A stretch of 64,000 nucleotides of DNA, taken from positions 4,727,001-4,791,000 of the forward strand of contig NZ_LT707064.1 in NCBI RefSeq assembly GCF_900156465.1, given 5' to 3'. Positions 8,720-17,850 of the stretch are shown piece by piece. The translations under genes and the position numbers were made by a program. The notes beneath the pieces are model-generated. The model searched no databases. It was not told where the DNA came from and was given only the letters and a program-made list of their open reading frames with translations. Source of the stretch: Pseudomonas sp. 7SR1 (GTDB taxonomy: Bacteria > Pseudomonadota > Gammaproteobacteria > Pseudomonadales > Pseudomonadaceae). Each line of letters starts with the position of its first letter. Position 1 is the stretch's first letter.

Positions 8720-9664
8720 TCAGGCGATATTTTTACGAGGGACCAGCGTGACCCAGTACCGGGTGCGCATTTGCACATCCAACGGCAGGCTGGCCGCCAG
8801 CAGCGCAAGGATCCGATCGGTGTTTTCCAGGCGAAAGCTCCCGGTCACCCGTAGCGACTCCAGGCTCTGGTCCCAACGCAACACGCCCGGACGATAACGG
8901 TCCAGCTCTCGCAGAAAATCCCCCAACGGCTGGTTCTGCGCCACCAGCACGCCGTCGCGCCAGCCCAACTGAGCCACATCGAAGGCACTCACAGGCCCTG
9001 CGCCGGCGGCCTGTAAACTGACCTGCTGGCCTTTCTCCAACGTCAGCGACAGCCCATGCAGCGGCTGCAGTTGCGCTGAACCGCTGAGCAACGACACCTG
9101 GCAACTGCCCTGGCTCAACCGCACGCAGACTTCGCCATCCCTGAGGGTGATCGTCCCATAAGGTGCCTGGACGGTCAGCGGCATATCGCCCGCGACCTTA
9201 AGGGCCATCTCGCCTTGGACCAGAAGCACTCGCCGTGCCTTGAGATCCAGGTCCACGGCGCTGTCGGTGTTCAACTGCAATACGCTGCCATCCACCAGCG
9301 ACCAGCGCCGCTGTTCTCCGGTGGCGGTGTGCAAGTCGGCCCGCAAGGCTTGCAGCGGCAGCTCTCGTCCCAGCATCCAGGCGGCCGGCACCAGTGCAGC
9401 GACGCCCAAGGCCCGCTTGAGTACATCGCGCCGAGGCAGGGATGGCCGATCCAGGGTCGCCATGCCCAACTCAGGAGGCACACCGGCGAATCGCTGACGC
9501 AATCGCAGGGCCTTCTGCCAGGCCGCCTCATGCTGGGCACAGCTGTCCCGCCAACGCTGCAGGCCGGCGGAATCGAATTTACCGTCACCAACGTCCATCA
9601 TGGCCAACCAGCGAGCCGCCGCCCGGGCCACTTCCCGGGCTTCGGGGCAAGGAGCCGGGTTCAT
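8720..9664 (-). CDS. FecR-family anti-sigma / sigma regulator
   Basis: 314-residue inner-membrane protein. The cytoplasmic N-terminus has the FecR N-terminal signature (EVARAAARWLAMM...LQRWRDSCAQHEAAW) that binds the sigma factor. One transmembrane segment lies near residue 90 (RALGVAALVPAAWML). The periplasmic FecR domain (HTATGEQRRWSLVDGSVLQLNTDSA) is followed by a C-terminal STN-like end that senses the receptor. Its start codon overlaps the sigma factor stop (ATGA at 9661-9664), giving translational coupling. Established FecIRA logic: the loaded receptor signals through this protein to release the sigma factor. Confidence 0.92.
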   Translation of the reverse strand: MNPAPCPEAREVARAAARWLAMMDVGDGKFDSAGLQRWRDSCAQHEAAWQKALRLRQRFAGVPPELGMATLDRPSLPRRDVLKRALGVAALVPAAWMLGRELPLQALRADLHTATGEQRRWSLVDGSVLQLNTDSAVDLDLKARRVLLVQGEMALKVAGDMPLTVQAPYGTITLRDGEVCVRLSQGSCQVSLLSGSAQLQPLHGLSLTLEKGQQVSLQAAGAGPVSAFDVAQLGWRDGVLVAQNQPLGDFLRELDRYRPGVLRWDQSLESLRVTGSFRLENTDRILALLAASLPLDVQMRTRYWVTLVPRKNIA

Positions 9665-10173
9665 CAGAAGTCCACCAGCAGGCAATGCTCGTAGGCCTGG
9701 GCCATGTAGCGCTTGATGGTGCGCTCGGACACCTGCATGCGCTCGGCGATTTCCCGGTAGCCCAGCCCTTCGAGCTGGCTCCATAAAAAGGCCCGCCGCA
9801 CCAGGGGCGGCAGGCCATCGAGCAACTCATCCAGGGCGTGCAGGGTTTCGAGCAGCAACCAACGTTGTTCGGGAGACGGCACGCACGCTTCGGGCAAGCT
9901 CGCCAATGCGTCGAGATAAGCCTGCTCTAGGTTGCGCCGGGTGTAGAAATTGCTCAGCAGCCGCTTGCCGATCGTCAGCAGATAGGCGCGAGGCTCGTGC
10001 AGGTCGGCCAGGGGCTGGGCGCTGGACAGCACTCGCAGGAAGGTATCCTGGCGCAGGTCCGCGGCATCCCAGGCGTTGCCCATGCGCCGCCTCAGCCAGC
10101 CTTCCAGCCAGCTGCCGTGATCACGGTACAACGTATGTAGGGACTGCTCCGCCGGCGTAGCTGCATCAAACAT
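9664..10173 (-). CDS. ECF RNA polymerase sigma factor, FecI type
   Basis: 169 residues with region 2 (LYRDHGSWLEGWLRRRM...DAADLRQDTFLRVL) and region 4 (LPPLVRRAFLWSQLEGLGYREIAERMQVSERTIKRYMAQAYEHC), the standard size and layout of iron-starvation ECF factors. It is first in a cassette with fecR and the TonB receptor, and should direct transcription of the receptor gene when released. A 19-bp Fur box lies about 30 bp upstream of its start (10204-10222), so expression should rise when iron is low. Confidence 0.93.
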   Translation of the reverse strand: MFDAATPAEQSLHTLYRDHGSWLEGWLRRRMGNAWDAADLRQDTFLRVLSSAQPLADLHEPRAYLLTIGKRLLSNFYTRRNLEQAYLDALASLPEACVPSPEQRWLLLETLHALDELLDGLPPLVRRAFLWSQLEGLGYREIAERMQVSERTIKRYMAQAYEHCLLVDF

Positions 10174-10203
10174 GTCAAGAGGCCCTGCGCATGGAATGTC
10201 TCA

Positions 10204-10222
10204 AATGAGACTGATTCTAATT
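10204..10222 (-). promoter_or_regulatory. Candidate Fur box upstream of the ECF sigma gene
   Basis: Minus strand AATTAGAATCAGTCTCATT matches the palindromic pseudomonad Fur box AATGAGAATNATTCTCATT at all but two positions. It lies 30-50 bp before the sigma factor start, where Fur would cover the promoter. Confidence 0.65.
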
Positions 10223-10291
10223 AATATTCATGCGCTAATCCAAGTCCTTTATGCCCCATGAATGCATAAAGCCCTGCTCGCCGGGCGATGA

Positions 10292-10335
10292 CTCGGCCTT
10301 GCCGAGAAACGACAACGCCCTTGCAAGCAAGGGCG
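10292..10335 (-). terminator. Paired hairpins downstream of the SgcJ-like gene
   Basis: Two hairpins follow the gene at 10354. The first on the minus strand is CGCCCTTG/CAAGGGCG (10316-10335, 4-nt loop), followed by the T-rich TTGTCGTTTC. The second is CTCGGC/GCCGAG (10292-10306). The first has the form of a modest intrinsic terminator. Confidence 0.5.
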
Positions 10336-10353
10336 CGGGTGCGGCAAGACGGG

Positions 10354-10875
10354 TCAGTGGCTGGCGTGCAGGACTTTCGGCACCTCCGGCATGGCCGAAG
10401 AGTGATGGTTGATGATCTTCCACTGCCCATCCAGGCGTTCGTAGAGGAAGGTATAGCGGGCCTGGACATCCCGCTTGCTGCCGTCGGCGCTGGTGAGCGT
10501 GAAGGTGTAGACCCCACTGTCCATGGCCGCATCGGGGCCCATATGACGGATCTCCCGGTAATTGATCGTTCCCTCCGGCTTGCCGGTCAGGAAGTGATCG
10601 AAGTAGTCCTGGATCTGTGCCGGTGTGGTGCGCACCTTGTTGGACAGCGTCGGCTGCAGGATGGCGTCCGGCGCATAAAGGCTGGTCATTGCCCTGGCAC
10701 TGCCGGTCTTCAGCGTGGTGTTCCACTGGTCGAAGAGCGCAGCGATTTCGCGATCACCCACGTCTTTCGGCTGTTCGGCCACGGTGCGATACACGTAAGG
10801 CGTGGCATCGGCCGCATGGACCAACGGCGAGGTCAGCACAAAAAAGGCGGCAAGGGCGAAGGTTTTCATTTTCAT
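10354..10875 (-). CDS. Secreted SgcJ/EcaC-family (NTF2-like) protein
   Basis: 173 residues with a clear signal peptide (MKMKTFALAAFFVLTSPLVHA, cleavage likely after AHA), so it is exported to the periplasm. The mature part is an NTF2-like cone (IAALFDQWNTTLKTGSARAM, SLYAPDAILQPTLSN, then ARYTFLYERLDGQWKIINHHSS), matching the SgcJ/EcaC or CaMKII-association-like group. The start at 10875 follows GGAG. The reaction is unknown; the fold serves many small-molecule isomerases and binding proteins. It is divergent from the signalling operon at 11135. Confidence 0.75.
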   Translation of the reverse strand: MKMKTFALAAFFVLTSPLVHAADATPYVYRTVAEQPKDVGDREIAALFDQWNTTLKTGSARAMTSLYAPDAILQPTLSNKVRTTPAQIQDYFDHFLTGKPEGTINYREIRHMGPDAAMDSGVYTFTLTSADGSKRDVQARYTFLYERLDGQWKIINHHSSAMPEVPKVLHASH

Positions 10876-11134
10876 CGTGGGGCTCCTTTGGGTTTCAATG
10901 ACCCCACTTTGCCGGCCGCCCGCACCGCCGCCATCGGCCAACCGGTGCCGATCGACTATGCCGTTCGGCAGATGGGCCCCGCCACCGACACGCTCTAGGC
11001 TGTACATGCAAAGCCAACGATTGACGACCAGGCAAGGCGGTTTTCAACGCAGCCTGATCGTCGCGCAGGTACTTTTCATGCAAGGCTTGATACCGCCTCG
11101 CGACCGAATCGGTCCCTTTGATACCGGAGCCCCC

Positions 11135-12319
11135 ATGCAAAGCCCTCCCCATGATCCCGGCAGCGCCCTGGCCATTCGGACCCAGTATCGCCAGTCGCAA
11201 AGCCGTGCCGCGCGCCTGGGCCTGCTGCTGGGCACCGGCCATGAACTGACCCGGCTGCCGCTGGCCCAGATGCGCCAGCGCGTGGTGCAACGGGCCTGTG
11301 CGTTCATGGCCATGGATCACGGCCTGCTGTTGGAGTGGACGGCGGATGATCCGCTGCGCACCCTCGCCAGCCATGGCAGCGGCGAGCGCCTGGAACGGCT
11401 CGCCAGCCTCGCCCATTCGCCTTCGGCCGACCCGCAATGGCTGGAGTGCCCCGGCAGTGTCCTGCCGCAAGTGCTGCGCGTGCCCTTGCGCACCTCCGAC
11501 GGCGCGGTATCCCGAGTCTTGCTGCTGGGCAACAGCGTGACCATCACGGCGCCGGACAACGAAGACATCGACTCGCTGCAACTGCTGGCGACACTGTTGG
11601 CCGCGCATCTGGAGAACCATCGGCTGCTCGAAGCGCTCCAGGCCCGGGAGCGCACCATGTCGGAGCTGGTCCATCGCCTGTTCAGTGCCCAGGAGGACGA
11701 GCGCAAGCGCGTGGCCTACGACCTGCACGACGGCCTGGCGCAGAATCTGGCCGGCCTGCATCAACGCTTGCAGGGCTTCGCCGGGCGCTGCCCCTCCCTG
11801 CCTCCGGAGCTGGCGAACGAGTTGCAGACCATCCTGGCCCTGGCCAAGGGCTGCGTCGGTGAAGGCCGGCAATTGATCGGCGGCCTGCGCCCCCATGTGC
11901 TGGATGACTTTGGCCTGTACAAGGCTGTCGACAAGGAAGCCGATCGCCTGCGCGAGGCGGGACTGGCGGTGAGCTGGGACGATCACAGCGCCGCCCGCCT
12001 GCCCGGCGCGGTAGAGATCGCCCTGTTCCGCATCGCGCAGGAGGGCATCAACAATATCCTCAAGCACGCCCAGGCCAGCCATGCGCGCCTGGGCCTGTCG
12101 GTGAGCGACGGCCAGGCCTGCCTGCGGGTCGAGGACGACGGCCGTGGCTTCGCCCTGCGGCAACCTGTCGAAACCAATGGCCGCTGCCACCTGGGGCTTG
12201 CCGCGATGCAAGAGCGCGCCAGCCTTCTGGGAGGGCAATTGAGCTGTTCGAGCGCCCCCCTGGGCGGGACCCGGCTGCTGATCCGCGTACCACTGCCCGC
12301 CCATGGAGAGCAGCCATGA
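11135..12319 (+). CDS. NarL-type sensor histidine kinase with GAF-like input
   Basis: 394 residues. The first ~190 look like a GAF sensor ([21 protein letters not shown] ... [18 protein letters not shown]). A coiled linker leads to the HisKA_3 phosphorylation site [14 protein letters not shown] (His near residue 198) and an HATPase_c domain ([42 protein letters not shown]). No membrane span is seen, so sensing is cytoplasmic. The ATG at 11135 follows GGAG at 11126-11129 and is preferred over longer in-frame starts. It overlaps the response-regulator start by 4 bp and is the first gene of a four-gene relay. Confidence 0.88.
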   Translation: MQSPPHDPGSALAIRTQYRQSQSRAARLGLLLGTGHELTRLPLAQMRQRVVQRACAFMAMDHGLLLEWTADDPLRTLASHGSGERLERLASLAHSPSADPQWLECPGSVLPQVLRVPLRTSDGAVSRVLLLGNSVTITAPDNEDIDSLQLLATLLAAHLENHRLLEALQARERTMSELVHRLFSAQEDERKRVAYDLHDGLAQNLAGLHQRLQGFAGRCPSLPPELANELQTILALAKGCVGEGRQLIGGLRPHVLDDFGLYKAVDKEADRLREAGLAVSWDDHSAARLPGAVEIALFRIAQEGINNILKHAQASHARLGLSVSDGQACLRVEDDGRGFALRQPVETNGRCHLGLAAMQERASLLGGQLSCSSAPLGGTRLLIRVPLPAHGEQP

Positions 12320-12984
12320 CCGCGCCCATACGCCTGTTGCTGGCCGACGATCATGAAGTCACCCGCACCGGGTTCATCGCCATGCTGGCCGCAAGCGAAG
12401 GTTTCGAGGTGGTCGGCCAGGCCCGAGATGGCCAGGAAGCCCTGGACCTGTGCGAGCGGCTGCACCCGGACATCGCCATCCTCGACATCCGCATGCCGGT
12501 GCTCAACGGCCTGGGCGCGGCGCGCCTCCTGCGACAACGCCAGCCCTTCATCAAAGTCATGATCTTCACCATGGACGACAGCCCCGACCACCTGGAAGCA
12601 GCCATCGATGCCGGTGCCGTTGGCTACCTGCTCAAGGACGCCAGCCGCGAGGAAGTGCTGGATGCCCTCCGGCGGGTGGCCCGGGGCGAAGAGACCTTGA
12701 ACAGCGCCGTCAGCGCCCGCTTGCTGCGGCGCATGGCCGAGCGCGGAGGCAGCGCCGCCGCTCAATTGCAGGCCCTCACGACCCGGGAACGCCAGGTGCT
12801 GGGCCTGGTGGCGGGCGGTTTCAGCAACCGGGAAATCGGCGAAAAGCTCGGCATCGCCCCCGGCACCGCCAAGGCCCATGTGGAGCGGGTCATCGGCAAG
12901 CTGGGCGCCGCCGACCGGACCCAGGCCGCGGTGCGCGGCATCGCCCTGGGCCTGGTGGCGCAACCCGCCGGGCAATGGCCATGA
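12316..12984 (+). CDS. LuxR/NarL-family response regulator
   Basis: 222 residues. The receiver (residues ~5-120) has the acidic pair in LLLADDHEV, phosphoacceptor Asp in AILDIRMP, and the KD motif in GYLLKDAS. The C-terminal LuxR helix-turn-helix ([38 protein letters not shown]) spans about 150-215. It overlaps the kinase before it and the hybrid kinase after it by 4 bp each, so the proteins should be made in step. The target promoters are not evident in the window. Confidence 0.92.
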   Translation: MTAPIRLLLADDHEVTRTGFIAMLAASEGFEVVGQARDGQEALDLCERLHPDIAILDIRMPVLNGLGAARLLRQRQPFIKVMIFTMDDSPDHLEAAIDAGAVGYLLKDASREEVLDALRRVARGEETLNSAVSARLLRRMAERGGSAAAQLQALTTRERQVLGLVAGGFSNREIGEKLGIAPGTAKAHVERVIGKLGAADRTQAAVRGIALGLVAQPAGQWP

Positions 12985-15293
12985 AGCTGCGGATCACGCG
13001 TCGCTGGGACGACCTGCCCCTGCGAGGCAAGGCCCTGGTGGTGATTTCCCTGCCGCTGGTGGTGCTGTTGCTGTCGCTGGTGCTGATCTACTTCACCGAA
13101 CGCCAGACTGCCCGCGCCGAGGAGGACGTTCGCCGGGTGTTGCGGGTCCAGGGTGATATCCAGGCGGTCCATACCCTGCTGGCCGAAGCAGCGGCCAGCG
13201 TGAGGGGCTACCTGTTGACCCGCCGCGAGGACTTCCTGCCCGGCTACGAAAAGGCCACGTCGCTGATCCAGGCCGCCCTGCAACGCCTGGACCACAACAT
13301 CCGCGACGCCAGCGTGCGCGATCATCTGCAGACCATCACGCCGCTGATCGAGGAGAAACTCGACGGATTGGCGGCGCTGCGCAACGGCAGGGCCGATGAC
13401 ACCGAGGCCATCACGGCGATCCTGATCGAAAACAAGCAGGTGCTGGACGTGCTGCGCGAACAGATCAACGCCATGCGCATCCGTGAGGACGCCCTGCTCG
13501 ACGAACGCAGCGCCGCCGCCTCGGCCACCCGCATGCGCCTGCTGTTCGCCACGTTGCTGGCGGCGGTGTGCGGTCTGTTCGGTGCGATAGTCGCGGTGCT
13601 GTTCCTGTCCAAGGGCATCGTTGCCCGGGTGCAGCAGGTGCAAGGCAACGCCCAGCGCCTGGCCCTGGGCCAACCCTTGCTGCCGCAACCACCGGAACAG
13701 GACGAGATCGGGCAGTTGGGCACCCGCCTGGTGGAGGCCGGGCAACTGCTGGCCGAGCGCGAGCGGGCGCTGCGGGACAACGAGGAACGGCTGCGGCTGA
13801 TCATCGACGGCGTGAAGGACTACGGGATCTTCGCGCTGGATGCCCAGGGCCACGTGATCACCTGGAATGCCGGCGCCGAGCGGATCAAGGGCTATACCGA
13901 ACAGGAAATCCTCGGTCGGCATTTTTCCCTGTTCTACCTGGCCGAGGAATGCCCGGCACATCCGGACATGGCCCTGCGCGAAGCCACCCGCGACGGCCAT
14001 TACATGGAAGAAGGCTGGCGCTGTCGCAAGGATGGCAGTCGCTTCTGGGCCAGCGTGGTCATCACGGCCCAATACGACGCCACCGGCGCCCTGCGCGGTT
14101 TCTCCAAGATCACCCGGGACATCACCGACCGGCGTGCCGCCGAGATCGCCCTGGGCACTGCCCGCGAAGAAGCGGAAAGCGCCAGCCGGGCCAAGAGCGA
14201 GTTTCTGTCGCGCATGAGCCATGAGTTGCGCACGCCCCTCAATGCCATCCTCGGCTTCGCGCAGTTGCTGGACATGGACTCCACGGCCGGGCAGCGCCCC
14301 CAGGTCAGCCATATCCTGCGCGCCGGCCAGCACCTGCTGGCGCTGATCAACGAGGTGCTGGACATCGCCCGCATCGAGGCCGGCCGCCTGCCGCTGAATA
14401 TCGAGCCCATCGCTCTGTCGGCGGTCCTGCACGAGGCCCTGACGCTGGTTTCGCCCATGGCCGCCGACGCCGGCATTCGTCTCGTCGAACTGCCGCCGCT
14501 TCCGGAGGGCACTGGTGTGCGGGCCGACCGTCAGCGCCTGGTCCAGGTGCTGCTCAACCTGCTGTCCAACGCCATCAAGTACAACCGTCCCGGCGGCGAG
14601 GTGCGCATCGAAGTGACCGCCCAGGCCCATCAGGTCAGCATCGCCGTCAGCGATACCGGGCACGGCATTGCCCTCGATCAACTGGCGCAGTTGTTCAAGC
14701 CGTTCGAACGCCTGGACGCCGATCCCCAGGTCGAGGGCACCGGCCTCGGACTGTCCCTGAGCAAGAGCCTGCTGGAAATGATGCAGGGCAGCCTCCAGGT
14801 GCACAGCGTGCCGCAACAGGGTTGCTGCTTTACCCTGCTGTTGCCGGCCGCCCAGGTGAGCGACAGCCATTCGGCGCCCATCGCGCCCCTGGCGGTGGCC
14901 CGCCCACCCGTCCAGTACCACGGCAAGGTCCTGTGCATCGAAGACAACCTTTCGAGCCTCGCGCTGATCGAGACCCTGATGCAACGCCGTCCGGGCATCC
15001 AGCTGCTGTCGAGCATGCAGGGCCAGATAGGCCTGGACCTGGCGCGCCAGCACGCGCCGCAACTGATCCTGCTGGACGTGACCCTGCCGGACCTGGAGGG
15101 CCTGGAAGTCTTGCGTCGCTTGCGCCAGTCCCCCGCCACTGCCGCGACGCCGGTGCTGATGATCACCGCCGACGCCAGCGACCTGACCCACCGAGCCCTG
15201 CAGGATGCCGGCGCCACGGCGATCCTGACCAAACCCATTCACATCCAGGCCTTCCTGGCCCATCTTGAGCACTATCTGCCGGAGCCCGCATGA
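12981..15293 (+). CDS. CHASE3-HAMP-PAS hybrid sensor histidine kinase with C-terminal receiver
   Basis: 770 residues from the ATGA overlap at 12981 (an in-frame ATG at 12975 is the alternative). Order: TM1 ([21 protein letters not shown]), periplasmic CHASE3 domain (about 45-175, ending [12 protein letters not shown]), TM2 ([21 protein letters not shown]), HAMP-like linker, PAS ([22 protein letters not shown]), HisKA ([16 protein letters not shown], His near 414), HATPase_c ([28 protein letters not shown]), then a receiver with Asp in ILLDVTLPD near 699. Input is probably membrane-proximal through CHASE3 plus a small ligand at PAS. Phosphate would pass within the protein or to its neighbours. 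Confidence 0.9.
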   Translation: MKLRITRRWDDLPLRGKALVVISLPLVVLLLSLVLIYFTERQTARAEEDVRRVLRVQGDIQAVHTLLAEAAASVRGYLLTRREDFLPGYEKATSLIQAALQRLDHNIRDASVRDHLQTITPLIEEKLDGLAALRNGRADDTEAITAILIENKQVLDVLREQINAMRIREDALLDERSAAASATRMRLLFATLLAAVCGLFGAIVAVLFLSKGIVARVQQVQGNAQRLALGQPLLPQPPEQDEIGQLGTRLVEAGQLLAERERALRDNEERLRLIIDGVKDYGIFALDAQGHVITWNAGAERIKGYTEQEILGRHFSLFYLAEECPAHPDMALREATRDGHYMEEGWRCRKDGSRFWASVVITAQYDATGALRGFSKITRDITDRRAAEIALGTAREEAESASRAKSEFLSRMSHELRTPLNAILGFAQLLDMDSTAGQRPQVSHILRAGQHLLALINEVLDIARIEAGRLPLNIEPIALSAVLHEALTLVSPMAADAGIRLVELPPLPEGTGVRADRQRLVQVLLNLLSNAIKYNRPGGEVRIEVTAQAHQVSIAVSDTGHGIALDQLAQLFKPFERLDADPQVEGTGLGLSLSKSLLEMMQGSLQVHSVPQQGCCFTLLLPAAQVSDSHSAPIAPLAVARPPVQYHGKVLCIEDNLSSLALIETLMQRRPGIQLLSSMQGQIGLDLARQHAPQLILLDVTLPDLEGLEVLRRLRQSPATAATPVLMITADASDLTHRALQDAGATAILTKPIHIQAFLAHLEHYLPEPA

Positions 15294-15754
15294 ACCGCGA
15301 CCTGCGCATCCTGATCGTCGACGATCAGCGCCCCAACCTGGACCTGATGGAGCAATTGCTGGCCCGCGAAGGCCTGCATAATGTGCTGAGCAGCACAGAA
15401 CCGCTGCGCACCCTCGACCTGTTCAACAGCTTCGAGCCGGACCTGGTGATCCTTGACCTGCACATGCCCGCCTTCGACGGCTTCGCCGTACTGGAACAGC
15501 TCAACCGCCGCATACCGGCCAACGACTACCTGCCGATCCTGGTCCTGACCGCCGACGCGACCCGGGACACCCGTCTGCGGGCGCTGGCCCTGGGCGCGCG
15601 GGACTTCATCAGCAAGCCCCTGGATGCGCTGGAAACCATGCTACGCATCTGGAACCTGCTGGAGACCCGCGCGCTGTACAAGGCGTTGCGCACCTTGATC
15701 CCATCCCAGCAGATCGAACTGCTGCGCCAGCATCGGCCCGCCGACCCGGCCTAG
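15290..15754 (+). CDS. Stand-alone receiver-domain response regulator
   Basis: 154 residues: a receiver domain (DLRILIVDDQRPNLDLMEQLL, phosphoacceptor in LVILDLHMPAFDGF, switch Thr in VLTADATRD, Lys in DFISKPLD) and a ~35-residue helical tail without DNA-binding or enzymatic domain. The receiver resembles those of RpfG-type HD-GYP regulators, but the HD-GYP part is absent. It overlaps the hybrid kinase stop by ATGA. Likely a phosphate shuttle or sink, or a protein that acts by binding a partner. Confidence 0.85.
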   Translation: MNRDLRILIVDDQRPNLDLMEQLLAREGLHNVLSSTEPLRTLDLFNSFEPDLVILDLHMPAFDGFAVLEQLNRRIPANDYLPILVLTADATRDTRLRALALGARDFISKPLDALETMLRIWNLLETRALYKALRTLIPSQQIELLRQHRPADPA

Positions 15755-15794
15755 GCGCTGTACCGCGAACCTTGCGTGGACGGTTGTCCGCAGC

Positions 15795-16622
15795 TCATTT
15801 GATCCGATAGTGGAAGGTATTGCGCACCGCCGGCACGGTCACCGCCTTGCCATCGATGATCCGGGGCTGATAACGAAAGCCCTGGGCCGCGGCCAGGGAC
15901 GGACGGATGAACAGTGGATGGCAACCGTCGAGTACCTTGGGATTATCGATGCGCCCATCCGGCGTCACGCTGTATTCCACGGTGCAGTCGCCTTCCAGGC
16001 CTTTGTCCAGGGCACGCTGCGGATAATCCGGGGCCTGCTTGCTCAACGGCTGGTAGCTGCGGCTGTCGGCGGCAGCCAGGCGGGCCTGCTCGGCCTGGTG
16101 TTGCCGGGCCAGTTCATCGGCCTGCCTGGCCTGGCGTTGTTGTTCGGCGGCCTGCTGGGCTTCCTGCAAGTGCCGCTCATGCTCCGCACGCCGCTCGTTC
16201 TCTACGCGCTCGCGTTGCTGTCGGGCCTGTTGCTCGCGTTTGTGCTCCTCTACCCGTTTGCGCGCCAAGGCTGCCTGTTCCAGTTTTCGCGCCTGGAGGC
16301 TCGGGTCCGGGATGGGCTTGGCCGTTTCGGGCCGGGGCATCTCGGCCGGCGCCGGGACGGACTCCACCGGTTGCGCTGCCACAGGTTCCAGCGGGGCCGG
16401 GGCGGCCGCCTCGGGCGCGGGGGCCAGCATCACCCATTGCGTGCGTAGCACCCGGGCTGCCTCCGCGGCAGGCTTTTCCACGCTCCAACCCAGTACCAGC
16501 AAGGCCGCCACGGCAGCGTGCAGGGCCACGGCGAGCCCGGCCGCCAGGCTGTTTTGCCAGAAACGGTGGCTGGCCGCTACCGGCAGGTTCATGGAAGAAC
16601 TGTGCATGATCATCGCCGTCAT
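15795..16622 (-). CDS. Energy transducer TonB (phytate cluster)
   Basis: 275 residues: N-terminal cytoplasmic stub, one TM anchor (SLAAGLAVALHAAVAALLVLGWSV), a Pro/Ala/Glu-rich periplasmic rod with a long charged coiled stretch (residues ~110-190), and the C-terminal TonB domain (YPQRALDKGLEGDCTVEYSVTPDGRIDNPKVLDGCHP). It contacts the TonB box of the outer-membrane receptor and delivers proton-motive energy. Its start overlaps the exbD stop (ATGA at 16619-16622). Being third in an exbB-exbD-tonB set directly behind a phytase and receptor, it is probably dedicated to that receptor. Confidence 0.9.
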   Translation of the reverse strand: MTAMIMHSSSMNLPVAASHRFWQNSLAAGLAVALHAAVAALLVLGWSVEKPAAEAARVLRTQWVMLAPAPEAAAPAPLEPVAAQPVESVPAPAEMPRPETAKPIPDPSLQARKLEQAALARKRVEEHKREQQARQQRERVENERRAEHERHLQEAQQAAEQQRQARQADELARQHQAEQARLAAADSRSYQPLSKQAPDYPQRALDKGLEGDCTVEYSVTPDGRIDNPKVLDGCHPLFIRPSLAAAQGFRYQPRIIDGKAVTVPAVRNTFHYRIK

Positions 16623-17065
16623 TGCGGCGCCTCGGTCACCAGTCCCAGGTTGCTCACGCCGCCCTGCTGCAAGGCGGCCATGGCGGCGACGACCCGGCCG
16701 TAATCGGCATGATCGTCGGCCCGGATATACACCTGGGTGTCGCTGCGCTCGGCAACCACCTGGGCCACCTTGGCCCGCATCTGCTCAAGGTCCACGGCGC
16801 TGTCGGTCTGGTGTCGGGTGTCCAGTTCGTCGCCCAGGTTCCAGTAGTAGCCGCCTTCGGCCTTGACCGACAGGGTCAGGATCCGCTGGCGACTGTCGTT
16901 GGCCAGTGCCTCGCTCGCGACCTTGGGCAGTTCTATCTTCACACCCTGGGTCAGCATGGGCGCGGTGACCATGAAAATCACCAGCAGCACCAACATCACG
17001 TCGATGTAAGGCACCACGTTCATTTCGGCCTTGGGCCCGTGCTTGCGTTGTGGCTTGACTAGCAT
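16619..17065 (-). CDS. exbD: ExbD/TolR-family biopolymer transporter
   Basis: 148 residues with a single N-terminal TM segment containing the essential Asp (MNVVPYIDVMLVLLVIFMVTAP, Asp near residue 22) and a periplasmic domain (YIRADDHADYGRVVAAMAALQQGG). It forms the proton channel with ExbB. It lies 13 bp after exbB and overlaps tonB. An unusual insertion around residues 70-95 (AEGGYYWNLGDELDTRHQTD) enlarges the periplasmic domain. Confidence 0.9.
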   Translation of the reverse strand: MLVKPQRKHGPKAEMNVVPYIDVMLVLLVIFMVTAPMLTQGVKIELPKVASEALANDSRQRILTLSVKAEGGYYWNLGDELDTRHQTDSAVDLEQMRAKVAQVVAERSDTQVYIRADDHADYGRVVAAMAALQQGGVSNLGLVTEAPQ

Positions 17066-17078
17066 CTGCCCTCTCCTT

Positions 17079-17786
17079 TCAAGCGACCGAAGCCAGGTTC
17101 ACCGGGGCGCCGTGCAGCTTGCGATGCAGACGGGCCTGCAACTCGTTGCCGAAGGCGTAGTAGCAGGTCAGCAGGGTCTGGCCACGGGCGGCGAACCGGT
17201 TGTACGCGATCACCGCCGGGATTGCGGCGAACAGGCCGATGGCCGTGGCGATCAGCGCTTCGGCGATGCCCGGCGCTACCGTGGAGAGGCTGGCCTGCTG
17301 TACCTGGGACAGGCCGAGGAATGCGTTCATGATCCCCCAGACGGTGCCGAACAGACCGATGTAGGGGCTGACCGAACCGACGGTGGCGAGCAATTGCAGG
17401 CCCTTTTCCAGTTGCACTTCCTGCTCGCTGATCGCCACTTGCAGCGAACGCTCCACCCCTTCGAGCACCACCTCGGGTTGGCAGGAAGGCTGGTGGAACT
17501 GAGTGAAGGCCAGCAGGCCTGCCTGGAAAATCGGCGTGATGCCGCCGTCCACGTCCCTGGCCTGGGCACTTTCGCGGTACAGGGGCAACAGGTCCTGGCT
17601 GCTGCGAAAACGCTGCATGAAACCCTTGAGCTGTCGCTCGTTGCGTTGCAGCACCGTGCTGCGCTGGATGATCAGGTACCAGCTCGACAGCGACGCCAGC
17701 AACAGCGTGAGCATGACCGCCTTGACCAGCAGACTCGCGTCGCCGATAAGGCCCCAGATCGTCATGTGTTCCAAAGTGGCTTGCAT
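17079..17786 (-). CDS. exbB: ExbB/TolQ/MotA-family proton channel protein
   Basis: 235 residues. Start ATG 17786 follows GGAG at 5-6 nt spacing; the frame is open upstream but falls in the phytase gene. TM1 is near 20-40 (LLVKAVMLTLLLASLSSWYLI), TM2 in LLATVGSVSPYIGLFGTVWGIMNAF, TM3 in IAEALIATAIGLFAAIPAVIAYN, the conserved ExbB/TolQ channel core. It starts 64 bp after the phytase stop and so is the third gene of the phytate operon. Confidence 0.9.
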   Translation of the reverse strand: MQATLEHMTIWGLIGDASLLVKAVMLTLLLASLSSWYLIIQRSTVLQRNERQLKGFMQRFRSSQDLLPLYRESAQARDVDGGITPIFQAGLLAFTQFHQPSCQPEVVLEGVERSLQVAISEQEVQLEKGLQLLATVGSVSPYIGLFGTVWGIMNAFLGLSQVQQASLSTVAPGIAEALIATAIGLFAAIPAVIAYNRFAARGQTLLTCYYAFGNELQARLHRKLHGAPVNLASVA

Positions 17787-17850
17787 GGGTAGAACTCCTG
17801 TCTGGCTGCTATTCGATGAAATGTTCGTGACCGGTTGATGACAGCGTCGC

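Noticed and set aside
12762..15272. 836-codon open frame antisense to the hybrid kinase
   Set aside because: High-GC shadow frame, Gln/His/Arg-rich with no family resemblance; the plus strand encodes an intact hybrid kinase.
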